From: Sphingobium xanthum
GTDB taxonomy: Bacteria > Pseudomonadota > Alphaproteobacteria > Sphingomonadales > Sphingomonadaceae
DNA: 64,000 nucleotides
NCBI RefSeq assembly: GCF_019737615.1
Contig: NZ_JAHKKS010000001.1
Coordinates: forward strand, 434,001 to 498,000
Direction of reading: 5' to 3'
A model generated the notes under the pieces. It searched no databases. It saw only the letters and a list, made by a program, of their open reading frames with translations, and was not told the DNA's origin. The position numbers and the translations under genes are program-made. Positions within the stretch are counted from its first letter, which is position 1. Each line of letters opens with the position of its first letter. Positions 44,766 through 53,394 of the stretch are shown here, one piece after another.

Positions 44766-44797
44766 TTTGAACATATGATAGTATTATTTATAGACTA
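44766..44797. promoter_or_regulatory. AT-rich operator-like site between MFS and DUF5060-type hydrolase
   Basis: TTTGAACATATGATAGTATT then ATTTATAG; the core ATGATA-G-TATTAT is a near-palindrome. On the opposite strand at 51072-51098 the same TTTGAACATAT opening is followed by AATATGATGATAAT. Both sites lie just upstream of genes of the island. Confidence 0.5.
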
Positions 44798-44870
44798 GCG
44801 ACGGTCGGCCCCGCGAGCAAGCGTTCGCAGCGCGAGAATGCCGGGAACATGCAGAAAAGGAGAGCTGGAA

Positions 44871-46460
44871 GTGACGATTTCGCGACGGGGGCTCCTCGCT
44901 CAGGCAGCCGCGATCGGCGCTGTGTCCGCCGCTGGGCCGCTCGCTGCCGCCCGGTTTCCGGAGCCGCCGCGCAGTGTCGAGCGCTGGGGTGTCTATGAAA
45001 TCGTTCTCGATGGCCCGCGCGAAGGCAATCCCTTCATCGACATGGCACTCGTCGCGACATTCGAGAGCGCGGGCAGGCAACTGCGCGTGCCGGGATTCTA
45101 CGATGGCGAGGGCGTGTACCGCATTCGCTTCAGCCCGCCGGAGATTGGCACGTGGCAATGGCGGGTCGAGAGCAATGCGCCGGCGATGGACGGGCGCTCC
45201 GGTAGCTTCGCGGCGACGGCGCCGATCCGGGGCAATCGCGGCCCTGTGCGCGTAACCAAAGATGGCTACCACTTCGCTTATGCCGATGGCACGCCCTTCC
45301 GCCAGATTGGCACGACTTGCTATAGTTGGGCGCTCCAGTCGGATGCGAAATGCGCCGAGACGCTGAAGACGCTGGCCGGCGCCCCGTTCAACAAGATGCG
45401 CATGCTGGTCTTTCCGAATGTGGAGTCGGTCGCGACCAATCCGTTCGTCCGCACCGGCGATGGCCCGCGCGATTGGGACCCGACCCGCTTCGATCCCGCT
45501 TATTTCCGTCGCTACGAGGACCGCATCCAGCGCCTCGGTGCGCTTGGCATCGAGGCGGATGTCATCCTCTTCCATCCCTATGACGAGAAGCGCGGCTATA
45601 ACGACATGACGCGCGCCGATGACGAGCGTTATCTGCGTTACGTTGTCGCGCGCTGGGGTGCCTATCGCAACGTCTGGTGGTCGATGGCCAACGAATATGA
45701 CGCTATCGAAACCAAGAAAATGGCGGACTGGGACCATCTGTTCCAGATCCTCGTCGCGGCCGATCCGCATGACAGGCTGCGCTCGATCCACCAGATCAAC
45801 GTCTATTACGACCACCGCAAGCCGTGGATCACGCACGCGAGCGTGCAGAACGGCGCTGCCGTGCTCGATGACCTGCGCGCCGAACTGCACCGCACGATGA
45901 CGCTCAAGCCGGTGATCTTCGACGAGGTGGTCTATGAGGGCAATTCGGAGAAGCGCTGGGGCAATCTGACCGGTGAGGATATGGTGCAGCGCTTCTGGTG
46001 GGGCCTGATCGGCGGCACTTATGTGGGCCATAGCGAGACCTTCGATCCCAACCGCAACGCCGATTTCTCGTGGCTGGGGCAGGGCGGGAAGCTCGTCGGC
46101 AGCAGCGTGCCGCGGCTCGCCTTCCTGCGCAAGGTGATGGAGGAAGGTCCAGTGCCGGGCATCGAGCCGATCCAGCCCTGGTGGAACTATCATCTCGGCG
46201 GCAAGCAGAACGAATATTACCTCAAATATTTCGGTGCGGAGGCGCTGACGGAGTGGGCGGTCGTGCTGCCCGGGCGGGGCCAGGAAGCGCAACTGCGCTA
46301 TCGCGCAGAGGTTATCGATACCTGGAACATGACCGTGACGCCGGTCGATGGGGTATTCACTATGGCGCGCAAGAACGACTATGAAGTGCATGATCCTGAA
46401 AGACAAAAGATCACGCTACCGGGCAAGCCCTGGATCGCGCTTCGCCTGACCAAAGTCTGA
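44871..46460 (+). CDS. DUF5060/DUF4038/DUF5605-type predicted glycoside hydrolase, Tat-exported
   Basis: 529 residues starting at GTG 44871 (GGAGA site seven to eight bases upstream). The N-terminus has a Tat signal (SRRGLLAQAAAIGAVSAAGP). An N-terminal beta-sandwich (about 30-115; VERWGVYEIVLDGP, GVYRIRFSPPEIGTWQWRVE) fits DUF5060, then a DUF4038-like TIM barrel (about 125-420) and a short beta C-terminal domain. Candidate catalytic Glu residues are in WWSMANEYDAIE and PVIFDEVVYEG. Related to GH140 by the DUF4038 barrel but clearly a separate group. Precedes the galactose-acid genes; the substrate is unknown. Confidence 0.8.
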   Translation: MTISRRGLLAQAAAIGAVSAAGPLAAARFPEPPRSVERWGVYEIVLDGPREGNPFIDMALVATFESAGRQLRVPGFYDGEGVYRIRFSPPEIGTWQWRVESNAPAMDGRSGSFAATAPIRGNRGPVRVTKDGYHFAYADGTPFRQIGTTCYSWALQSDAKCAETLKTLAGAPFNKMRMLVFPNVESVATNPFVRTGDGPRDWDPTRFDPAYFRRYEDRIQRLGALGIEADVILFHPYDEKRGYNDMTRADDERYLRYVVARWGAYRNVWWSMANEYDAIETKKMADWDHLFQILVAADPHDRLRSIHQINVYYDHRKPWITHASVQNGAAVLDDLRAELHRTMTLKPVIFDEVVYEGNSEKRWGNLTGEDMVQRFWWGLIGGTYVGHSETFDPNRNADFSWLGQGGKLVGSSVPRLAFLRKVMEEGPVPGIEPIQPWWNYHLGGKQNEYYLKYFGAEALTEWAVVLPGRGQEAQLRYRAEVIDTWNMTVTPVDGVFTMARKNDYEVHDPERQKITLPGKPWIALRLTKV

Positions 46461-46470
46461 GTGATTGCGC

Positions 46471-47340
46471 GTGAGCGACATCTTCCTGGCGGTCGATTGG
46501 GGCACGACGAACCGGCGTGCATTTCTGATCGAGAACGGCGCGGTGGTATCGACGGAGCGCGACGCGACCGGCATCCTGGCGGTGCCGCCGGGCGGCTTCG
46601 CGGCGGAGATTGCCGCTCTGCGTGTCCGTTACGGCGCGGTCCCGATGATCCTTGCCGGCATGGTCGGATCGAACCGGGGCTGGATCGATGCCGGTTACGT
46701 CGGCTGCCCGGCCGGGCTTGAGGCGCTGGCGGCTGCAGCGAAAACGCCGATCCACGGCGTCCACGTCATCCCCGGCGTCTCGCGCATCGATGACCACCGC
46801 GCCGATGTGATGCGCGGCGAGGAGGTCCAATTGCTCGGCGCGGTCGCTTCGGGGATGGCGCCGCACGATGCCTTGCTCTGCCAGCCCGGCACCCATTGCA
46901 AATGGGCGACGATGCAGGACGGCGCGATCACCGACTTCGTCACGGCCATGACTGGCGAACTGTTCGCCCTTCTCAAGGGGCATGCCCTGATCGGCAGCGC
47001 GATGGCGGGGGAGGTCGCAAATGACACAGTTTTCGCGCAGGGCGTCGCCGATGCCGCGGACGATGATTTGCTGGCGCGCCTCTTCGGCGTGCGGCCGGCG
47101 AGCTTGCTCGGGCTGCGCAACGATCCGGACGCCGCTTCCTATGTCAGCGGGCTGCTGATCGGCAGCGATTGTCGCGCGCGGCTCCGCCATGGCGGGCGCG
47201 ACGTCTTCCTGCTCGCCGACCCCGTGTTGGGCGGACTCTACGCGACCGCTATTTCGGCCAACGGCGGCACGGCAATGCTCGTCGATAGCCATGCCGCCTT
47301 CGTTGCCGGGATCGTCAGGCTTTGGGAGTTGATGCGATGA
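46471..47340 (+). CDS. dgoK: 2-dehydro-3-deoxygalactonokinase
   Basis: 289 residues, DgoK family: AVDWGTTNRRAFLIENG phosphate loop, AGMVGSNRGWIDAGYVGCPA, QPGTHCKWATMQDGAI. Phosphorylates 2-keto-3-deoxygalactonate to the 6-phosphate. The GTG at 46471 is preferred, eleven bases after the hydrolase stop, though no clear SD is present; TTG 46465 is an alternative. Overlaps dgoA by four bases, a classic pair. Confidence 0.93.
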   Translation: MSDIFLAVDWGTTNRRAFLIENGAVVSTERDATGILAVPPGGFAAEIAALRVRYGAVPMILAGMVGSNRGWIDAGYVGCPAGLEALAAAAKTPIHGVHVIPGVSRIDDHRADVMRGEEVQLLGAVASGMAPHDALLCQPGTHCKWATMQDGAITDFVTAMTGELFALLKGHALIGSAMAGEVANDTVFAQGVADAADDDLLARLFGVRPASLLGLRNDPDAASYVSGLLIGSDCRARLRHGGRDVFLLADPVLGGLYATAISANGGTAMLVDSHAAFVAGIVRLWELMR

Positions 47341-47978
47341 TGACGTTCGATGAAGCTTTCGCGCAATGCCCGCTGGTGGCGATCCTGCGCGGTGTCCGGC
47401 CCGATGAGGTCGAGGCAATCGGCGCCGCATTGATCGGTGCGGGTTTCACGTTGATTGAGGTGCCTCTGAACTCGCCGGACCCGTTCGAGAGCATTTCGCG
47501 CCTCGCCGGGCGCTTCGGCGGACAGGCGACGATCGGCGCCGGCACGGTGCTGGACGTTGCGGCCGTCGAGCGGCTGGCGGATGCCGGCGGCCGCATGGTC
47601 GTCTCGCCCAACACGAACGAAGCGGTGATCCGCGCCAGCGTGGCCGCGGGCATGGCCTCGCTGCCGGGTTACTTCACGCCATCCGAGGCATTCGCCGCAC
47701 TTGCCGCCGGCGCGAGCGCGCTCAAGCTGTTCCCGGCCGAGGGCGCCAGCCCCGCTGTGCTGAAGGCGCAGCGCGCCGTGCTACCCAAGCATGTCCCGGT
47801 GCTGGCGGTTGGCGGGATTTCGCCGACCAATATGGCGCCCTGGCTCGCGGCCGGCGCGGCCGGTTTCGGTCTGGGTTCGGCGCTCTACAAGCCCGGCGCG
47901 AGCGCTGAGCAGGTGGGCATCGCCGCACGGGATTTCATCGCGAACTGGCGCGCCGCCATGGCCGGTCAGCCCGCGTAA
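47337..47978 (+). CDS. dgoA: 2-dehydro-3-deoxy-6-phosphogalactonate aldolase
   Basis: 213-residue class I aldolase of the KDPG/KDPGal family: CPLVAILRGVRPDEV, LIEVPLNSPDPFESI (catalytic Glu), GAGTVLD and the Schiff-base Lys in ALKLFPAEGASP. Splits KDPGal to pyruvate and glyceraldehyde 3-phosphate. ATG in an overlap with dgoK; its 3' end overlaps the convergent lactonase gene by 13 bases. Confidence 0.93.
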   Translation: MMTFDEAFAQCPLVAILRGVRPDEVEAIGAALIGAGFTLIEVPLNSPDPFESISRLAGRFGGQATIGAGTVLDVAAVERLADAGGRMVVSPNTNEAVIRASVAAGMASLPGYFTPSEAFAALAAGASALKLFPAEGASPAVLKAQRAVLPKHVPVLAVGGISPTNMAPWLAAGAAGFGLGSALYKPGASAEQVGIAARDFIANWRAAMAGQPA

Positions 47979-48832
47979 CGCTCCGTTGCCAGGCCCCGAC
48001 AACCGGAATCGACCTCGAACAGGGCACCGGCATGCGGCTCGGCCTGTTCGACACCATCGGCGGCGGAGGTCACGAACATCCGATCGAGCGCTGGCCCGCC
48101 GAACGTCACGTTGGTGATCTGCGAGGCGGGCAGCCGGATCAATCGCTGACGCTTCCCGTCCGCGTCGAAGCGCATCACGCCCGATCCGCCCCAGCAGGCC
48201 ACCCACAGGCAACCGTCCGCATCGAGCGTCATGCCGTCTGGCCATCCCCAGCTGTCGTCGAAAAGGATGAATGGCTCGCGCGGTCCCAGCGATCCGTCGT
48301 CGTTGATGGCGAAGCGGAAGATCGTGCCGAGCGCTGTGTCGGTGTGAAGCAGCGAGCGTCCATCCGGCGCGATCGCGGGACCGTTGGCGATAGTATAGGG
48401 GCCGTCGACCTGCGCGATGTTGCCGTCCGGATCGAGACGATAGAAGGCGCCGCTCGGGCGGTCGCAAGAGATCGGCATCGTGCCGGCCCAGATGCGTCCC
48501 TGTGGATCGGCCTTGGCGTCGTTCATGCGATTGCCGTCGAGGTCCGGCTCGGGCGCCACGACCGTTTCTATGGCCAGCGGGTCCAGTTTGAGCCGCACGA
48601 TCTCGCTTCCATGCCCGGCGATGAAGCCCGGTGCATCGCGCCGTTCGATCAGCCAGCCGATCATCTGCGGTACGTCCCAACTTGCAACACTTTCATCGGC
48701 CAGCAGCAGCCGATTGACGCGGCGGCCGAGAATGTCCGTCCAGTAGGCGGCCTGATCGCGATCCGACCAGAGCAGGCCCTCCCCCAGCTGGTCGGGCCGG
48801 TCGCGCCTTATGATCCGCACCTCGTCCATCAC
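47966..48832 (-). CDS. SMP-30/gluconolactonase-family sugar lactonase (predicted galactonolactonase)
   Basis: 288 residues, six-bladed propeller: LGEGLLWSDRDQAAYWTDI (metal Glu), GNRMNDAKADPQGRIWAG (metal Asn and substrate contacts), WGWPDGMTLDADGCLWVACW (metal Asp). Opens sugar 1,4- or 1,5-lactones. It overlaps the galactose dehydrogenase gene by four bases on the same strand, so galactonolactone is the likely substrate. Confidence 0.9.
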   Translation of the reverse strand: MMDEVRIIRRDRPDQLGEGLLWSDRDQAAYWTDILGRRVNRLLLADESVASWDVPQMIGWLIERRDAPGFIAGHGSEIVRLKLDPLAIETVVAPEPDLDGNRMNDAKADPQGRIWAGTMPISCDRPSGAFYRLDPDGNIAQVDGPYTIANGPAIAPDGRSLLHTDTALGTIFRFAINDDGSLGPREPFILFDDSWGWPDGMTLDADGCLWVACWGGSGVMRFDADGKRQRLIRLPASQITNVTFGGPALDRMFVTSAADGVEQAEPHAGALFEVDSGCRGLATERYAG

Positions 48833-49761
48833 CCGTTCCAGTCGAATAGGCCGACCGTCTCGCGTTCGCCGAGCAGGAAGGCGTCGGCGACGAGGCGGAA
48901 CGGCGCAAGATCGGTGTCGCTTTGTCGTGTCGCGATCAGCTCGGCGAAACGCTGGTAGAGGCGGGCATATTCAGGAGTATCCGGGACGTCGATTGCCATG
49001 CCGTCCACCGCCATTTTCGACGCGCCGTGGCTGAGCATGAGCGTGCCGCGATCGGTCTCGACGATGATATCCCAGCTTTGCGGGCCGCGCTGGTCGAAGT
49101 CGAATGCGACAGCGATCGGCACGCCCTCCGCGCCGGTGAGCGAAAGATCGGCCGCGATTGGGGCCGCCTTGTTGGCGGGGAAACGGAGCGTTGCGCGGTC
49201 GAGCAGCAGGTCGCCGTCCAGCAGCCGGGTCACGACCGAGAGCGCATTTATGCCCGGATCGAACACGCCGATCCCGGGTTCCCAGATCCATTCCTGCCCC
49301 GGGTGCCAGACGCGCACATCCTCTTTCCAGTTCACGGCGACCCGTCGAACCGTTCGCTCGGCAAGCCAGGCCCGTGCCGGCTCGACGGCCGCCGCTTCGC
49401 GGGAATGCCAGGTAACATGAAGAACGCTGCCGCTCGCCGCGGCGGCCGCCACCAGCGCTTCCGCTTCGCTCATCGTCGCGGCCGGCGGCTTCTCCAACAT
49501 CACGTCCAGGCCGAGCGCGAGCGCCTCGCGCACCAGCGTCAGCCTGCCGCGGGGCGGTGTACAGATCGCGATTGCCGCGACGTCGGGCAGGGCGGTTCGC
49601 AGGTCGGCCAAGCTGGTGAAGGCGGGAACACCGTCGAACGTGCTGTGGCGCGAGACGGTCCCGGCGAGGCGGAAATTCGGGTCTGCCGCGATCGTCGGGA
49701 TGTGCTGATCGCGGGCAATCTTGCCGACGCCTGCAATGGCGATGGCTCGACGATCCGTCAT
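48829..49761 (-). CDS. D-galactose 1-dehydrogenase (Gfo/Idh/MocA family)
   Basis: 310 residues: Rossmann opening AIAGVGKIARDQHIPTIAAD, CTPPRGRLTLVREAL, EKPPAATMSEAEALV, then VNWKEDVRVWHPGQEWIWEP and GIGVFDPGINALSVVTRLL. These stretches match the characterised Pseudomonas D-galactose dehydrogenase as remembered. Oxidises galactose to the lactone. The ATG at 49761 overlaps the esterase stop. A longer frame to 50148 lies over the esterase gene and was rejected. Confidence 0.91.
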   Translation of the reverse strand: MTDRRAIAIAGVGKIARDQHIPTIAADPNFRLAGTVSRHSTFDGVPAFTSLADLRTALPDVAAIAICTPPRGRLTLVREALALGLDVMLEKPPAATMSEAEALVAAAAASGSVLHVTWHSREAAAVEPARAWLAERTVRRVAVNWKEDVRVWHPGQEWIWEPGIGVFDPGINALSVVTRLLDGDLLLDRATLRFPANKAAPIAADLSLTGAEGVPIAVAFDFDQRGPQSWDIIVETDRGTLMLSHGASKMAVDGMAIDVPDTPEYARLYQRFAELIATRQSDTDLAPFRLVADAFLLGERETVGLFDWNG

Positions 49762-51038
49762 TGTGCGGCTCGTTTGCGGCGCCGGCCGCTGGTCTCGAAC
49801 ATGGAAAGATCGACCGCTCGCGCCATGGCGGCATAGCCCTCTTCGCTGGGGTGAAGATGATCGCCGGAATCGAACGCGACCGCCAGTCTGGAAGGATCGG
49901 CCGGGTCGCGCAAGGCAGCGTCGAAGTCTACGATCGCGTCCGGCTCGCCGGAGCTTCTGATCCAGTGGTTGATTGCGGCTCTTTGTGCCTCCCGCTCCGC
50001 CGTGAAGGAGTTCGCGCCAGCAAAGGGCGGCAAGGTGGCCATGACGACCTTCACACCGGCTGCGCGCGCGCGGGCGATGACCTGTCGATAGCCGTTGATG
50101 AGATCGGCCGGATCGAGCGCGGGATTGCAGCCGAGCAGGGCGCTGCAACCGCCATTGCCGATGTCATTAATGCCTTCGAGCATCATGACATGCGAGACAT
50201 GAGCGATCCGCAGGACGTCGCGATCCAGTCGAACGAGGGCGGACTTGCCCCAACTGGTCGAGAGCACGCGATTTCCACCGATAGCGGCGGCCAGGAAGCT
50301 GACGGAATGCGACGGACGCTCGGTCACGAACCGCCGCCGCAGCTTGGCGAGCCAGCCCCCGTCCTGCATGAGGACGGGCCGATTGGCATCGGTCAACGAG
50401 TCGCCCAGCGCGACGACGATCTGCGTGGGCTTCTCGGTCAGGATCGACACGCCGCTGACCAGCGGCCGGCCGATGATCGTGTCGGAGGCAACGAGCGTTT
50501 CAGCCGATGTCTGGTCGCCTTCGGCCATCGCCATCACGGCATTGCCGAAGGGCTTGAGTTTCAGACCGTCGGGCAACTGGACGCTGACGACCAGTTCCGT
50601 CGGGGCATCGATCGGCAAGGCTATGGCATCGCTGAGCATCGGCGCACCGGGGGGGATGGTCGCGGCCTTCGCCCCGCCGAACGTTAGCGGTCGGATCGTC
50701 CCCGGCCGGGCGTCGAAACCGTTGCCGGCAAGGCCGATGGTCGCCGCGTCGATGCGTAGCGGTGCAAGACCTTCCTCGTTCGAGAAGCGAACGCGCATTG
50801 CCTTGCCGCCAATCGCCACGATGACGCGCATCCGCAGCGTGCCGACGACCGGCGGGCGGTCGCGCAGACGCTGTCGGGCCTCGGGCGGCAGGTTAAGCGA
50901 GGCCGGAATGACGAAGTCATAGTCGGCGGGGCTGGATTGATGGGCCTCGATCCAGGTCTCCGCGCCGCTGCGGGCCGAAAGCGGCGATGACAAGGCAAGG
51001 CAGGCTGCGGCCGCGCAGAAAACGGCAATCCTCTTCAA
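49758..51038 (-). CDS. SGNH/GDSL hydrolase with accessory N-terminal domain, exported
   Basis: 426 residues with a TTG start at 51038, chosen because GGAGGGG stands five bases upstream and it gives a clean signal peptide (MKRIAVFCAAAACLALSSPL, cut after SA). N-terminal beta domain (about 35-185), then an SGNH domain: VVALGDSLTDAN (catalytic Ser), AAIGGNRVL, LEGINDIGNG (Asn) and SGDHLHPSEEGYAAMA (Asp and His). A carbohydrate acetyl- or other ester-esterase is likely, as pectin side chains carry acetyl groups. First gene of a three-gene run with galactose dehydrogenase and lactonase. Confidence 0.88.
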   Translation of the reverse strand: MKRIAVFCAAAACLALSSPLSARSGAETWIEAHQSSPADYDFVIPASLNLPPEARQRLRDRPPVVGTLRMRVIVAIGGKAMRVRFSNEEGLAPLRIDAATIGLAGNGFDARPGTIRPLTFGGAKAATIPPGAPMLSDAIALPIDAPTELVVSVQLPDGLKLKPFGNAVMAMAEGDQTSAETLVASDTIIGRPLVSGVSILTEKPTQIVVALGDSLTDANRPVLMQDGGWLAKLRRRFVTERPSHSVSFLAAAIGGNRVLSTSWGKSALVRLDRDVLRIAHVSHVMMLEGINDIGNGGCSALLGCNPALDPADLINGYRQVIARARAAGVKVVMATLPPFAGANSFTAEREAQRAAINHWIRSSGEPDAIVDFDAALRDPADPSRLAVAFDSGDHLHPSEEGYAAMARAVDLSMFETSGRRRKRAAQ

Positions 51039-51065
51039 ATCGACCCCTCCGGACAAAGTATTATC

Positions 51066-51100
51066 GCGGCCCGATTATCATCATATTATATATGTTCAAA
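51066..51100. promoter_or_regulatory. AT-rich operator-like site before the esterase operon
   Basis: On the minus strand TTTGAACATATATAATATGA then TGATAATC, 28-62 bases before the esterase start. Shares TTTGAACATAT with the site at 44766-44797 and the AT-rich palindrome character of 28434-28443. Confidence 0.5.
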
Positions 51101-51289
51101 GAGGATGTTCGATGATGGATGCGGCTGATCCTCGGAGCCGATGTGCCGAGAGGCTTGCCGCTGCGAGTCGTCGATCGGATTTTCGGTTCTTCTGACGTTC
51201 AACGTTATCGGAGGTCTTCGCTGAACGGTGATTTTGCCGTTTTTGAGCGATATCGGTGCCGTCATCGCTCGCGCGATTTCAAGAGCTTA

Positions 51290-51462
51290 CGATCTTGACT
51301 TCTCCTTGTTCGCGCGTGTGCGCCATGGTGATTGCGCAAAAGTCGGCTCGCGACCGCAAGGCGGCCTCGGATTTCTGCGGTTTTTTGGACGATGAGAAGG
51401 AGCGGCGCCGGTGTCCTCGGCGTTAGCTTATGAGGATGCCATCTCGAGTCGGTGTAGGACAG
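51290..51462 (+). repeat. Dispersed ~180-bp intergenic element, copy C
   Basis: The most diverged copy. Keeps CATGGTGATTGCGCAAAAGT, TGCGGTTTTTTGGA, AGGAGCGGCG, TTATGAGGATGCC and GTGTAGGACAG in the same order and spacing as copy B. Lies beyond the esterase promoter, not between convergent genes. Confidence 0.65.
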
Positions 51463-51568
51463 TTGTTGTGACGACTGTTCTGATCGCGTTGAGCAGTGCT
51501 GCTTCTGGGAGCGAGCACGGTTGCAATCCTGCAAAGCGGAATGTCCGGACACGACGACTTTGCGGACA

Positions 51569-51850
51569 TTAGGTCGGCCAGTCATTCTCGAAGTCCTGGT
51601 CGTGGCACTGAATGGCTTCAGCGAGACTGGGAAACCATGCATTTCGTGACGACAACTCCTGCGCCATGAACAACTCAAGCACGTTGTCGTCCTGATAGGC
51701 TTGAGCCTTTGGGTCCAACGGCAATCGGACAAAGTCAGCGGTTAGGACGCAGAAGCCACCCTCTGACAGGTTCTCAAAGCAAGTATATCTAACCGAGGTG
51801 GTTGCATTCGCTCTACGCCAAACTGGAATGGCGCGGTAAAGATTGGACAT
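51569..51850 (-). CDS. Hypothetical protein
   Basis: 93 residues, no signal peptide or membrane helix: MSNLYRAIPVWRRANATTSV, then RYTCFENLSEGGFCVLTADF, RLPLDPKAQAYQDDNVLELF and SLAEAIQCHDQDFENDW. Acidic C-terminal half. The phrase FENLSEGGFCV...ADFVRLP looks like a conserved small-protein family, but no name is recalled. Flanked by the dispersed element copy C and a 180-base gap. Base composition here is lower in GC than neighbours, which may mean later acquisition. Confidence 0.6.
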   Translation of the reverse strand: MSNLYRAIPVWRRANATTSVRYTCFENLSEGGFCVLTADFVRLPLDPKAQAYQDDNVLELFMAQELSSRNAWFPSLAEAIQCHDQDFENDWPT

Positions 51851-52031
51851 AGGGTGAGCGGGGATGCCGCAAGCTGTGACGGATGGGCCTTTATGGGCCG
51901 CTCAGAGCTACGTGTCATCATTGTTCGTATTGTCCGCCTCCCACCCCCAATTAGCCAGAGGGCACTATCTCGCCTTTACCGTAAAGCGGACCTTACGGTG
52001 ATGCTGTTTCATAGGTCCCAGCGCCAACCCC

Positions 52032-53162
52032 TCACTCCTTCGGCGTCAGTTTCAGCAGCCGACCGCCCGGCGCATCTTCGAGCAGCCAGACCGCGCCGTC
52101 GGGGCCGGTGCGCACGGCGCGGATGCGCTCGCCCATGTCCCAGTGGTCGGCCTTGGTTGCGGTTTCGCCGTCGAGGGCGATGCGGTCCAGTGACTTGCCC
52201 GAGAGGCCGGTAATGAACAGCGAGTTCTTCCAGGCGGGGAACAGGTTGGCGTTGTAATAAGCGAGGCCGCCCGGCGAGATGGCGGGGTTCCAGAAGATCT
52301 TGGGCGCTTCGAAGCCGTCGGCCGGCGTATGATCGGGGATGTTGCGGCCGTCATAATGGTCGCCGTTCGAAGCCTTGGGCCAGCCATAATTGAGGCCGGG
52401 CTTCACCAGATTGATCTCGTCGCCGTGGCGGGGACCCATTTCCATTTCCCACAGGCGCCCGTCCTTGTCGAAGGCGATGCCGAGCAGATTGCGGTGGCCA
52501 TAGGACCAGGCGGCGGGATGGAAGCCCCTGGACGCCAGCGGATTGCCCGCGGCGGGCGTGCCGTCGAGATTGAGGCGCAGCACCTTGCCGAGGGTCGACT
52601 TGGGGTCCTGGGCGGGATCGAAGAGCTGGCGGTCGCCATTGGTGAAGAAGAGATATTTGCCGTCCGGCGAGAAAGCGATGCGGCCGGAATAATGCCCGCC
52701 GGTCTCGGCATCCTGATTGGCGCGAAAGATGACTTTCACGTCCTTGAGGGCAGGGGTCGTCTGATCGAGGGTCGCGGTCGCCAGCGCGACGCGGCTGCTC
52801 TTGCCTTCGCCCGCTTCGGAATAGCTGAAGTAGAGCGTCTTGCTGCTCGCGAAATCGGGAGCGGGGACGATGTCCATCAGTGCGCCTTGCCGATCGCTCA
52901 CCACGGCGGGTGTGCCGGTCACGGTCTTCTTGTCGCCGCTGGCGGGATCGAACAGGATCATTGCGCCCATCTTCTGCGTCAACAGCAGCTTGCCATCGGG
53001 CAGGAAGGCCATGGCCCAGGGCGCATCGAAGGTGCCGACCGCCTTCACCGCGAAGGGTGCGCCACTCGGCGGCGTCTGCGCATCGCTCGGCGTCGAGGCG
53101 CCGGAGCAGGCGAGAAGGGTGGCGGAAACGAGGGCGGCGAAACCGAGCGTGCGGACGTTCAT
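52032..53162 (-). CDS. PQQ-dependent sugar dehydrogenase-type lipoprotein
   Basis: 376 residues with a lipoprotein signal (MNVRTLGFAALVSATLLACS; Cys at about 19). The body is a six-bladed propeller of the soluble glucose dehydrogenase/aldose sugar dehydrogenase family: GTFDAPWAMAFLPDGKLLLT, GGHYSGRIAFSPDGKYLFFT, SYGHRNLLGIAFDKDGRLWE, EMGPRHGDEINLVKPGLNYG and SPGGLAYYNANLFPAWKNSL. Oxidises aldoses in the periplasm with PQQ. Start chosen for the signal; an upstream in-frame extension has none. Isolated from the sugar island by 180 bp and the small unknown gene. Confidence 0.9.
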   Translation of the reverse strand: MNVRTLGFAALVSATLLACSGASTPSDAQTPPSGAPFAVKAVGTFDAPWAMAFLPDGKLLLTQKMGAMILFDPASGDKKTVTGTPAVVSDRQGALMDIVPAPDFASSKTLYFSYSEAGEGKSSRVALATATLDQTTPALKDVKVIFRANQDAETGGHYSGRIAFSPDGKYLFFTNGDRQLFDPAQDPKSTLGKVLRLNLDGTPAAGNPLASRGFHPAAWSYGHRNLLGIAFDKDGRLWEMEMGPRHGDEINLVKPGLNYGWPKASNGDHYDGRNIPDHTPADGFEAPKIFWNPAISPGGLAYYNANLFPAWKNSLFITGLSGKSLDRIALDGETATKADHWDMGERIRAVRTGPDGAVWLLEDAPGGRLLKLTPKE

Positions 53163-53394
53163 GGCGTGGTGTCTCCGGAGGGAATCTGTCGATCCTGTCG
53201 TGACATAGCGATACCGGGCGGCGCGTGGCGCGGCAAGCGCGCGGCCGGCAATGAAACGGACCTCGCGCGGCGGCAAATGCGCTCCCATTTGAGCGCCGGG
53301 CAGTGCTTGTTTGAGGAGGTACGGCCCATGCCTGATTTCCGTCTTGCTGTCTCGGCGCGCGGCTCGGCATGCCGATCGCCGCTTCTCCGGGCCG

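Larger units (their letters stand above)
51039..51568. other. Gene-free stretch with AT-rich site and dispersed element copy C
   Basis: 530 bases between the esterase start and a small unknown gene. It contains the AT-rich operator-like site (51066-51100) and copy C of the ~180-bp element. Nothing else is recognised; a long open frame on the minus strand here is an antisense reading of the element. Confidence 0.75.

Noticed and set aside
48829..50148. Longer galactose dehydrogenase frame starting inside the esterase gene
   Set aside because: The first ~130 codons are antiparallel-free but out-of-frame esterase sequence; the Rossmann motif begins at ATG 49761, which overlaps the esterase stop in the usual ATGA way.
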